A stretch of DNA of 6,370 nt from Chloroflexota bacterium (lineage in GTDB: Bacteria > Chloroflexota > Anaerolineae > Aggregatilineales > UBA2796). The DNA lies in NCBI GenBank assembly GCA_003695215.1, contig RFIM01000027.1, forward strand, positions 1 through 6,370, in the 5' to 3' direction. Within the stretch, counting starts at the first letter, position 1. Each line of letters opens with the position of its first letter. Under the pieces are notes generated by a model. That model ran no database searches. It was not told where the DNA came from and was given only the letters and a program-made list of their open reading frames with translations. Shown one piece after another: positions 1 to 5,862 of the stretch. The translations under genes and the position numbers were made by a program.

Positions 1-4
1 AAAA

Positions 5-1264
5 ATGAACAAGCGTTTTTACACTCTGTTGCTCGCGTGCGTGTTAGTCTTCGCCACGATCGGCACAGTGGCTGCACAAGGCGGCGGCAAGCTGGAAATC
101 TTCTCGTGGTGGGCAGGCGATGAAGGCCCAGCCCTTGAATCGCTCATCAAGCTCTACAATCAGAAGTACAACAACGTCGAGGTGATCAACGCCACGGTCA
201 CAGGTGGCGCGGGCGTGGCGGCACGCGCTGTGCTGAAGACGCGCATGCTAGGCGGCAATCCGCCCGATTCGTTCCAAGTCCATGCAGGGCAGGAGCTGAC
301 GGGCACGTGGGTAGTTGCCAACCGCATGGAGCCACTGACCGAGCTGTTCCGCAGCGAAGGCTGGTTGGATAAATTCCCGAAGGATTTGATCGATCTGATC
401 ACCTACAATGGCGAGATTTGGACGGTGCCCGTCAACATTCATCGTTCCAACGTGATGTGGTACGTGCCTGCCAAGCTGCAGGAGTGGGGCGTGAGCGTGC
501 CTGCCACTTGGGACGACTTCCTGGCGATGTGCCCGATGCTGAAGGAGAAAGGCGTGACGCCTTTGGCAATGGGCGAAAACTGGACAGCTGTGCATCTCTT
601 TGAGAACGTGCTGTTGGCGCAGCTGGGCGTGGAAGGCTACCGCAATCTGTTCGCAGGCAAGCTGAGCTGGGAATCGGATGCCGTCAAAGCTGCATGGACG
701 CTCTTTGACAAGATTCTGGATTGCACCAACTCGGATGCCGCTTCGCTGAGCTGGCAGCAAGCCAACGACCTGGTCATTGAAGGCAAGGCAGCCTTCTACA
801 TCATGGGCGACTGGGCCGCCGGCTACATGACCACGACCAAAGGCTTGAAGCCTGGCGAAGGCTTCGGCTATGCGCCTGCGCCTGGCACTGCGGGCGTCTT
901 CAACATGCTCAGCGACTCCTTCGGCTTGCCGAAGGGCGCGCCTAACCGCGAGAACGCGCTGGCCTGGCTGCGCTTGGTCGGCTCTGTGGAAGGGCAAGAT
1001 GCCTTCAATCCGCTCAAAGGCTCGATCCCTGCCCGCATTGACGCCGATGTGAAGAATCCAAACCTGTATAACAGCTACCTGCAAAGCGCCGCGGCTGACT
1101 TCGCTAAGGACGCGCTCGTCGGCAGCCTGATGCACGGCGCCGCCGCCTCTGAGGCGTTCCTGAACGACTTCCAGACAGTGGTCTCGGTCTTCATCGCCAC
1201 ACGCGATGTCGAGCTAGCGGCTTCAGCCTCGCAAGCGCTGGCTGAGACGACTTATACGCGCTGA
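5..1264 (+). CDS. ABC transporter sugar-binding protein, close to Thermus glucose-binding protein
   Basis: This is the extracytoplasmic solute-binding subunit of a CUT1-type sugar importer; it captures sugar outside the membrane and delivers it to the two permeases encoded downstream. The 419-residue length is normal. A signal peptide is visible: basic N-terminus (MNKR), hydrophobic core at about residues 6-22, and a likely cleavage after AA at 24. The mature protein begins with KLEIFSWWAGDEGPA and contains FQVHAG (91-96), NIHRSNVMWY (144-153), GDWAAGYMTTT (268-278), MLSDSFGLPKGA (301-312) and NPLKGSI (335-341). From memory these match the Thermus thermophilus glucose-binding protein closely. 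Candidate pocket residues are W35/W36, E40, H93, W270, D304, K338 and H377, by recalled family similarity. Glucose or a related hexose is therefore the best substrate guess, but not proven. The ATG at 5 is the natural start; its ribosome binding site and promoter lie outside the window. The stop is TGA, followed by a stem-loop and the permease genes. Confidence 0.93.
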   Translation: MNKRFYTLLLACVLVFATIGTVAAQGGGKLEIFSWWAGDEGPALESLIKLYNQKYNNVEVINATVTGGAGVAARAVLKTRMLGGNPPDSFQVHAGQELTGTWVVANRMEPLTELFRSEGWLDKFPKDLIDLITYNGEIWTVPVNIHRSNVMWYVPAKLQEWGVSVPATWDDFLAMCPMLKEKGVTPLAMGENWTAVHLFENVLLAQLGVEGYRNLFAGKLSWESDAVKAAWTLFDKILDCTNSDAASLSWQQANDLVIEGKAAFYIMGDWAAGYMTTTKGLKPGEGFGYAPAPGTAGVFNMLSDSFGLPKGAPNRENALAWLRLVGSVEGQDAFNPLKGSIPARIDADVKNPNLYNSYLQSAAADFAKDALVGSLMHGAAASEAFLNDFQTVVSVFIATRDVELAASASQALAETTYTR

Positions 1265-1277
1265 GCTTCAGCGCTGA
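1260..1277. repeat. Small palindromes over the binding-protein stop codon
   Basis: GCTGA (1260-1264, containing the TGA stop) can pair with TCAGC (1268-1272) across a 3-nt loop, and TCAGCGCTGA (1268-1277) is a perfect 10-bp palindrome. GCTGAGC also occurs twice, at 1260-1266 and 1273-1279. These are short and may be chance, but they sit directly before the stronger stem-loop at 1283-1311 and could add structure to the 3' end of the binding-protein message. Confidence 0.3.
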
Positions 1278-1282
1278 GCGTG

Positions 1283-1311
1283 AGGCGGATCGTCGCGCAG
1301 GCGATCCGCCT
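1283..1311 (+). terminator. Stem-loop between binding protein and permease genes, possible attenuator
   Basis: AGGCGGATCG (1283-1292) is perfectly complementary to CGATCCGCCT (1302-1311) across a 9-nt loop, giving a 10-bp GC-rich stem. The bases after it (TGCTTCAT) do not form a T-tract, so it is not a classic intrinsic terminator. In binding-protein operons, hairpins at this position commonly protect the binding-protein mRNA from 3' decay or reduce readthrough, so that the binding protein is made in excess over the permeases. That role is inferred from position; the structure itself is read directly from the sequence. Confidence 0.55.
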
Positions 1312-1339
1312 TGCTTCATAGCCCTAAGGTGACGACTCT

Positions 1340-2458
1340 ATGCGCTTGAACGTCGATCGGCTGACTGCACTGGCAGTCTTGGCGCCGTCTGTCATCCTGT
1401 TGGCGATTTTCGTCTACGGCTTCATCGGGCAGACCTTCTACATCGCCACGACCAACTGGCAAGGCCTAGGGGCCATCGAGATCAGCTCGGTAGGCTTGCA
1501 AAATTTTGAGCAACTCTTCGTGGGCAGCGGCTTGCCGTTCTTCCGCTTTCGCGAGGCGCTAGTCAACACCGTGGTCTTCACGGTCTTGTTCATCGCAGCA
1601 TGCCTCTCGCTAGGCTTATTTCTCGCCATCCTGCTCGATCAGCGCATTCGCGCCGAGTCGCTCTTCCGCACCATCTTCCTGTTCCCGATGGCGCTCTCGT
1701 TTGTGGTCACAGGCACAGTTTGGCGCTGGCTCTTCTCGCCGCGCAGCGGCTTGAACACCTTGCCGACGCTCTTCGGCGGCGCGCCTCTGCCTGCCGACCA
1801 GTGGCCGTGGTTCACGGATCGGCGCCAATTGGTCACCTTCACTTGGGCAGATGCCTCGCGCCTTGTGGTTATCGCCATCATCGTGGGCTTGTTGGCTTTC
1901 GCGGTGATCGCGGCACGGCGTCGGCGCCCTGTGCAGGCGCTGATTACAGGCCTAATTGGCTTGAGCCTGATCGGCTGGTTCTTTCTAGGCGGCGCTTTTG
2001 AGGCGCTGGGCAAAGTAGTGCGCCCTGCGCATGGCGTGAACTTAGCTATGTTCTCAATCGTGATCGCTGCCACATGGCAGATGTCTGGCTATACCATGGC
2101 GATGTACCTGGCAGCGCTGCGCGGCATCCCAGAAGAGCTGCGCGAAGCAGCCCGCGTGGACGGCTGCAATGAGCTGCAGGTCTATCGGCATATCGTCCTG
2201 CCGCTGCTGCAGCCGATCACGCTGAGCGCCATGATCATCTTAGGGCATATCTCGCTGAAAATTTTCGACCTGATCTACGTCATGGCAGGCGGCGATAATC
2301 TGCGCGTGGACGTGCCTGGCATCCACATGTACTTGACGGCTTTCCGCGGCAACAACTTTGCGCTCGGCGCTGCCATCGCCGTCATCATGCTGATCCTGGT
2401 GGCGTTCGTGATCGTGCCGTACTTAGTCAACGCCTTCCGCGCTGAGGTGAGCCGATGA
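1340..2458 (+). CDS. Sugar ABC transporter permease, MalF/UgpA-like, with extra helical hairpin
   Basis: This is one of the two membrane subunits that form the translocation channel of the sugar importer. Hydrophobic segments lie at about residues 8-30, 77-99, 110-131, 175-191, 199-217, 236-259, 293-316 and 341-364. The EAA loop that docks the ATPase is clear at about 265-290 (EELREAARVDG, then HIVLPLLQP). FSPRSGLN (132-139) after the third helix and the IFDLIYVMAGG segment (308-318) are typical of the binding-protein-dependent permease family. At 372 residues it is about 70 longer than the usual 290-310; the excess lies around 155-225 and contains two additional hydrophobic helices joined by RRRR (193-196). 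The start is supported by AAGGTGA at 1326-1332, 7 nt before the ATG. The stop overlaps the next permease start by 4 bp (ATGA), implying translational coupling. Confidence 0.92.
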   Translation: MRLNVDRLTALAVLAPSVILLAIFVYGFIGQTFYIATTNWQGLGAIEISSVGLQNFEQLFVGSGLPFFRFREALVNTVVFTVLFIAACLSLGLFLAILLDQRIRAESLFRTIFLFPMALSFVVTGTVWRWLFSPRSGLNTLPTLFGGAPLPADQWPWFTDRRQLVTFTWADASRLVVIAIIVGLLAFAVIAARRRRPVQALITGLIGLSLIGWFFLGGAFEALGKVVRPAHGVNLAMFSIVIAATWQMSGYTMAMYLAALRGIPEELREAARVDGCNELQVYRHIVLPLLQPITLSAMIILGHISLKIFDLIYVMAGGDNLRVDVPGIHMYLTAFRGNNFALGAAIAVIMLILVAFVIVPYLVNAFRAEVSR

Positions 2459-3315
2459 GCGCTTCGGCTGTGTTGCAACGCCGCAGATGGACGCTCAATC
2501 GGCGCGCCTTGACGCGCTCTGCCATCTATGCCACGCTCATCTTCTGGGCGATCCTCTACTTGATACCGATCTATCTGGTCTTGGTCACCAGTTTGAAGCC
2601 GCGCGCTGAAGTCTCGCTCGACCAAGTCTGGACTTTGCCGCGCCAAGTCTCGCTGGACGCTTTCGGCGCAGCCGTCGAGAAGCTCAGCCCGAACTTCCTG
2701 AACAGCATCCTGCTGACTGTGCCCGCCACGCTCCTCTCAGCCCTGATCGGCTCCCTGAACGGCTATGTGCTGAGCAAGTGGCGCTTTCGCGGCGCCAATA
2801 TCATCTTCCCGCTGATGCTCTTCGGCATGTTCATCCCTTACCAGAGCATCTTGATCCCGCTCTTCCAGCTGATGAGCCAATTGCGCCTGACGGGCACACT
2901 GTGGAGCCTGATTCTGACGCACGTGGTCTACGGCTTGCCGATCACTACGCTGATCTTCCGCAATTACTACACTGAAATCCCTGATGAGCTGATCGAGGCA
3001 GGGCAGATTGACGGCGCCGACTTCTTCAAGCTCTACACCGAAGTGGTCTTTCCGCTCTCACTGCCAGGCTTTGTGGTCGTGATCATCTGGCAGTTCACTC
3101 AGATTTGGAACGAGTATCTGTTCGCCGTCACCTTAGCCGATCCGCTAACGCAGCCGATCACTGTAGCGCTCAGCCAGCTAGCAGGTGGGCAGGCCATTGA
3201 CTTCAGCCTGCAGATGGCAGGCTCATTCCTGACGGCTTTGCCGACTCTATTGGTCTACATCCTGCTCGGTCGCTACTTCATTCGCGGCCTGCTGGCAGGC
3301 TCGGTCAAGGGCTAG
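2455..3315 (+). CDS. Sugar ABC transporter permease, MalG/UgpE-like
   Basis: This is the second channel subunit of the same importer, expected to pair with the preceding permease in the cytoplasmic membrane. The 286-residue length is standard. About six hydrophobic segments are visible, at roughly 23-45, 84-107, 116-140, 148-168, 204-226 and 256-276. The EAA loop is at about 177-204 (DELIEAGQIDGADFF, then VVFPLSLPG), with EAG in place of EAA. WQFTQIWNEYLFA (212-224) and the C-terminal YFIRGLLAGSVKG (274-286) are hallmark MalG-type segments. GAGGTGA at 2444-2450 is a good ribosome binding site inside the end of the upstream gene, and the ATG overlaps that gene's TGA. No ATPase gene follows; the next gene is on the opposite strand, so the operon ends here. 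Confidence 0.93.
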   Translation: MSASAVLQRRRWTLNRRALTRSAIYATLIFWAILYLIPIYLVLVTSLKPRAEVSLDQVWTLPRQVSLDAFGAAVEKLSPNFLNSILLTVPATLLSALIGSLNGYVLSKWRFRGANIIFPLMLFGMFIPYQSILIPLFQLMSQLRLTGTLWSLILTHVVYGLPITTLIFRNYYTEIPDELIEAGQIDGADFFKLYTEVVFPLSLPGFVVVIIWQFTQIWNEYLFAVTLADPLTQPITVALSQLAGGQAIDFSLQMAGSFLTALPTLLVYILLGRYFIRGLLAGSVKG

Positions 3316-3321
3316 CGCTAG
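3312..3321. repeat. Palindrome joining two convergent stop codons
   Basis: CTAGCGCTAG is a perfect 10-bp palindrome. It contains the TAG stop of the permease (3313-3315) and, on the other strand, the TAG stop of the downstream signal peptidase (3318-3320), separated by CG. There is no room for a dedicated bidirectional terminator and none is visible in the flanks, so transcripts from both sides probably run into each other. The symmetry follows largely from two facing TAG codons and need not be a binding site. Confidence 0.5.
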
Positions 3322-3905
3322 GGCTTAGCTAGAGCATAACTGGGATGCTCGATAATAGTGAAGCTGGAGAGCGGCCAGTAGCGTATCCAGGCCTGCCCGA
3401 CGATCAGGTGCTGCTCAATCGGTCCGAAATTGTGGCTATCGTAGCTCTGCGCGCGGTTATCGCCGAGGACGAAGTATTGAGTGGCGCTGAGCGTCCACTT
3501 GCCATTGCAGCCTAGGCCGCAGAATTCGCGGATATAGGGCTCTTCTAGCAGCAGGCCATTGATATAGACGCGTCCATCGCGTAGCTCAACGGTCTCGTTG
3601 GGCAAGCCAATCACGCGCTTGATCAGATCGTCACCTTGCGCGCTGCGCGGATTATGCAGCACGATCACATCGCCGCGTTGTGGCGCGCTAAAGAAGTAGA
3701 TGGCGCGGTTGACGATCACCAGATCGCCTGTGTAGAAGGTCGGCTGCATGCTTGGGCCTTCCACAATCGCGCGCGCTGTCACTAAATTGATCGGCGTGAA
3801 GGTCAACAGGACGAGCAGCGCTAGATCGAACAGGTCGCGCGCTAAGTTGCGCCTGCCTGTGAGGCGCGGCTGCGCACTCAAGCTGCTCTCAGAGGTTTGG
3901 CGCAT
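3318..3905 (-). CDS. lepB: Type I signal peptidase, second of a tandem pair
   Basis: This membrane-anchored serine protease removes signal peptides from exported proteins on the outer face of the cytoplasmic membrane. One N-terminal transmembrane segment spans about residues 26-44. The catalytic serine is S52 in EGPSMQPT and the general base lysine is K96 in LIKRVIGLP. The conserved box LGDNRAQSYDSHNFG follows at about 147-161, with DSH where many family members have DSR. A cysteine pair (C129, C133) lies between the lysine and the GDNR box. Length (195 residues) is typical of short bacterial enzymes. Numbering uses the ATG at 3905, 2 nt after the upstream stop; an in-frame TTG at 3911, overlapping that stop by 4 bp, is an alternative adding two residues. 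Neither has a clear Shine-Dalgarno sequence, so translation is probably coupled to the upstream paralog. It lacks that paralog's Pro/Thr-rich tail. Confidence 0.9.
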   Translation of the reverse strand: MRQTSESSLSAQPRLTGRRNLARDLFDLALLVLLTFTPINLVTARAIVEGPSMQPTFYTGDLVIVNRAIYFFSAPQRGDVIVLHNPRSAQGDDLIKRVIGLPNETVELRDGRVYINGLLLEEPYIREFCGLGCNGKWTLSATQYFVLGDNRAQSYDSHNFGPIEQHLIVGQAWIRYWPLSSFTIIEHPSYALAKP

Positions 3906-3907
3906 AC

Positions 3908-4576
3908 TCAAATGCCGTTGAAGGAATCGAACTCGCGCTCGTCGATAGGCGCGGGCGTGTAAGGCGCAGGCGTGCGTGTTGGCGTGGGCGGCGGCGGCGT
4001 GAAGTCTTTAGGGATCGGCGCATAGTTGGGATGCTCAATAATGGCGACGTCGGTCAGCGGCCAGTAGCGCACCCAAGCCTGACCGACGATCAGGCTGCGC
4101 TTGATCGGGCCGAAGGCATGGCTATCATGGCTGCTAGGGCGATTATCCCCAAGCACGAAGTACTCATCCTCGCCGAGCTGCCAAGTGCCATTGCAGCTAG
4201 TGCAGAAGCGCTCGATGTACGGCTCTTCCAGCAAGACTCCATTGATGTAGACGCGTCCTTCGATCAACTGGACGTACTCGCCGGGCAAGCCGATGACGCG
4301 CTTGATGAAATCTTCCTTGCCGTTGCGCGGATTGTGCAGCACGATCACGTCGCCGCGCTGCGGGCTGCTGAAGAAGTAAGCGAAGCGGTTGACGATGACC
4401 AGCTGCCCTGTCTCAAAGTTTGGGCGCATACTGCTGCCTTCGACCACGGCGCGGGCAGTAGTCAAGTTGACGAAGGTGTAGATGATGGCGATCAAGAGTG
4501 CAATTTCGCCCAAATCGCGCCAGAAAGGGCGGCGTTTTAAAGGCGGGCGCGAATCCGTATGTGATGGATACAGCAC
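3908..4576 (-). CDS. lepB: Type I signal peptidase with Pro/Thr-rich C-terminal tail, first of a tandem pair
   Basis: This is a second type I signal peptidase, paralogous to the gene just downstream. A cytoplasmic basic N-terminus precedes one transmembrane segment at about 23-41. Catalytic S49 lies in EGSSMRP and K92 in FIKRVIGLPGE; the GDNR box is at about 143-156 (GDNRPSSHDSHAFG). C125 and C128 form a CxxC-like pair before a CNGTW segment. The catalytic core ends near EHPNYAP (181-187), after which the protein has a unique tail of about 35 residues: Pro/Thr-rich at 194-211 (PPPPTPTRTPAPYTPAP), then a short acidic end. Family topology places this tail outside the membrane. The start is GTG, supported by AGAAGG ending 10 nt upstream on this strand (about 4587-4592). 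A candidate promoter lies immediately before it. The C-terminal end overlaps or abuts the next gene, so the two are likely co-transcribed. Confidence 0.92.
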   Translation of the reverse strand: MLYPSHTDSRPPLKRRPFWRDLGEIALLIAIIYTFVNLTTARAVVEGSSMRPNFETGQLVIVNRFAYFFSSPQRGDVIVLHNPRNGKEDFIKRVIGLPGEYVQLIEGRVYINGVLLEEPYIERFCTSCNGTWQLGEDEYFVLGDNRPSSHDSHAFGPIKRSLIVGQAWVRYWPLTDVAIIEHPNYAPIPKDFTPPPPTPTRTPAPYTPAPIDEREFDSFNGI

Positions 4577-4614
4577 AGGCGCAATACCTTCTGATCAGGT
4601 GAAGCTGACTGTAT

Positions 4615-4641
4615 ATTCTAGCACATTCCTGGCTTTGAAAA
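4615..4641 (-). promoter_or_regulatory. Candidate promoter for the signal peptidase pair
   Basis: Read on the minus strand, TAGAAT (4620-4615) matches the -10 consensus at five of six positions and is preceded by TGC, an extended -10 element. A weak -35-like TTTTCA (4641-4636) lies 15 bp upstream; GTTTTC one base further would give 16 bp. Transcription would start near 4608, leaving a leader of about 30 nt before the GTG at 4576. The -35 region abuts the stop codon of the upstream oxidoreductase, so readthrough from that gene is also possible. Confidence 0.5.
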
Positions 4642-5733
4642 CTACTCTAGGGCCACTTCACGCCGCAGCTGGCTAGAGCGATAAAGCGCTTCCAAAATTT
4701 GCACGCCGATCACGCCATGCCTGACATCCGATGGCGCAGGCTGCTGATTGACTAGCGCCGCCATGCTCTCGACGATCAGCGCTTCATGCCCATAAAGCCC
4801 TTCCCAGCGCACGTTCGGTGCAACCGCCACAGGCTGACCTGCCAACTGGGTGTAGAATTGCAAAGTGCCGTCGCGCACGTAGTTGACAACATGTAAGACG
4901 GTTGTGCCTTCAGTGCCATTCAGCTCCAGATGGATGATATCCTCGCGTGGCGCGCGATGTTCTGCCCAAGAAGCATGCAGATGTATGCTCAAATCGCCTT
5001 CGCAGCGCAAAAAGCCGACCGCGCCATCATCGACATCAAAGGGCTCAGCGGTGCTGTCATTGGCCCAGCGCGCCTGGCTCCACGTCTTCAAGCCGCGCGT
5101 GCCAAAGTGCGCTGTCACTTGCCCGCTGACCGTCTCGACGCGCGGAAAGTCCAGCAGCCATAAGGCCATGTCCAGCATGTGGATGCCGATGTCAATCATG
5201 GCGCCGCCGCCCGAGAGCCGCTTTTGGCTGAACCAGCCGCTGCTCGGTATGCCCGACTCGCGCCGCCACCACGCATAGACGTTATAGACCTTGCCGAGCG
5301 CACCTTGGCGCAACATCTGCCGAATCCAAGCTAAGTCGGCGCGGTAGCGATGATTGTAGGCGACCATCAGACGGCGTTGCTGAAGCTCAGCGGCGCGCTG
5401 CATAGCGAGCGCCTCCTCAAGCGTTGTGGCCAGCGGCTTCTCGCACAGCACGTGCGCGCCTGCCTCTAGCGCGGCAATGCTCACTTCGGCATGTAGCGCG
5501 TTTGGCAAACAGACGCTCACTACATCCAGGTTTGCCTCAGCCAGCATGGCGCGGTAATCCGTGAAGCACATCTCAGCGGGAATGTTATACTCAACAGCGC
5601 GCGCCGCTAAGCGCTCGGCATTGGCGTCGCATAATGCCACTAACTCTGTGTGTGGCGAGCGTAGAAAACCTTTGGCATGTGCCGCCCCGATGCCCAGCCC
5701 AATGATGCCTGCGCGCATTGGCGCCGTAGTCAT
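4642..5733 (-). CDS. Gfo/Idh/MocA-family NAD(P)-dependent oxidoreductase
   Basis: This is a predicted cytoplasmic dehydrogenase or reductase of the glucose-fructose oxidoreductase, inositol dehydrogenase and rhizopine catabolism family, which mostly acts on sugars, inositols, sugar acids or their derivatives. The N-terminal Rossmann fold has GLGIGAAHA at 12-20 (G12, G14, G16) and an acidic residue, D36, after the second strand (LVALCDA), consistent with NAD preference. CEKPLATT at 97-104 provides the family EKP motif with K99. The second domain carries YNHRYR (126-131) and GGGAMIDIGIHMLD (175-188), containing the conserved D181 and H185 expected at the active site. Length (363) is normal. The ATG at 5733 is preceded by AGAAGG at 5745-5740, 6 nt away; a second in-frame ATG at residue 6 lacks such a site. 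It is divergent from a glpA-like gene. The substrate cannot be assigned; a dehydrogenase for a sugar or polyol is the simplest view. Confidence 0.92.
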   Translation of the reverse strand: MTTAPMRAGIIGLGIGAAHAKGFLRSPHTELVALCDANAERLAARAVEYNIPAEMCFTDYRAMLAEANLDVVSVCLPNALHAEVSIAALEAGAHVLCEKPLATTLEEALAMQRAAELQQRRLMVAYNHRYRADLAWIRQMLRQGALGKVYNVYAWWRRESGIPSSGWFSQKRLSGGGAMIDIGIHMLDMALWLLDFPRVETVSGQVTAHFGTRGLKTWSQARWANDSTAEPFDVDDGAVGFLRCEGDLSIHLHASWAEHRAPREDIIHLELNGTEGTTVLHVVNYVRDGTLQFYTQLAGQPVAVAPNVRWEGLYGHEALIVESMAALVNQQPAPSDVRHGVIGVQILEALYRSSQLRREVALE

Positions 5734-5798
5734 GCCTGACCTTCTTTCTAAAAAGAATCGCGCTGTAAGTTTAGCGCAGATCGCCTATCTGGGAAGAA

Positions 5799-5818
5799 AG
5801 GCACCAATTGGCGCTTTG
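5799..5818. promoter_or_regulatory. Near-palindromic candidate operator
   Basis: The core CCAATTGG (5804-5811) is a perfect palindrome. It extends outward to GCaCCAATTGGcGC (5801-5814, one mismatched pair), with AA and TT outside at 5798-5799 and 5816-5817 also complementary. The element lies about 40 bp upstream of the glpA -10 and about 70 bp upstream of the oxidoreductase start. A dimeric repressor or activator serving one or both genes is plausible; no regulator gene is present in the window to assign it to. Confidence 0.4.
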
Positions 5819-5822
5819 CGGC

Positions 5823-5838
5823 ACACATATGCTTGTGT
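5823..5838. promoter_or_regulatory. Inverted repeat overlapping the glpA -35 region
   Basis: ACACA (5823-5827) and TGTGT (5834-5838) are inverted arms separated by 6 bp. The right arm coincides with the poor -35 element of the rightward promoter. A protein bound here would either occlude RNA polymerase or, if an activator, compensate for the weak -35. Five-base arms can easily occur by chance, so this is only a candidate. Confidence 0.3.
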
Positions 5839-5862
5839 ACCTGCGGCTGTCTAGGCTATAAT
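5833..5862 (+). promoter_or_regulatory. Candidate promoter for the glpA-like gene
   Basis: TATAAT at 5857-5862 is a perfect -10 hexamer. The best -35-like sequence is TTGTGT at 5833-5838, with an 18-bp spacer; it matches the consensus only in its TTG. Transcription would start near 5869, about 30 nt before the ATG at 5900. The combination of a perfect -10 and weak -35 suggests a promoter whose output depends on a regulator. Confidence 0.6.

Noticed and set aside
26..40. Lipobox-like LLAC (residues 9-12) in the binding-protein signal peptide, suggesting a lipoprotein.
   Set aside because: The cysteine lies in the middle of the hydrophobic core, with only about six apolar residues before it and about ten after it, and a good AxA-type site (VAA, then QGG) follows at residue 24. 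A standard signal peptidase I cleavage fits better.
248..1135. Long 295-codon open frame on the minus strand inside the binding-protein gene.
   Set aside because: It lies entirely opposite a clearly conserved gene, its translation is rich in Arg, Ala, His and Gln with no recognisable motif, and it is explained by the GC-biased third positions of the real gene.
1283..1318. Stem-loop as a classic intrinsic terminator ending the binding-protein transcript.
   Set aside because: The stem is strong but there is no run of T residues after it, and the permeases downstream have no separate promoter I can identify. Partial attenuation or mRNA stabilisation is more consistent.
4031..4540. 169-codon plus-strand open frame opposite the first signal peptidase.
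   Set aside because: The opposite strand has an intact catalytic Ser/Lys enzyme. This translation is an Ala/Asp-rich shadow with no family features and no ribosome binding site.
5750..5800. Leftward promoter for the oxidoreductase using the -10-like TAAACT near 5768-5773.
   Set aside because: Only four of six -10 positions match and no convincing -35 lies at 16-18 bp, so I did not annotate it.
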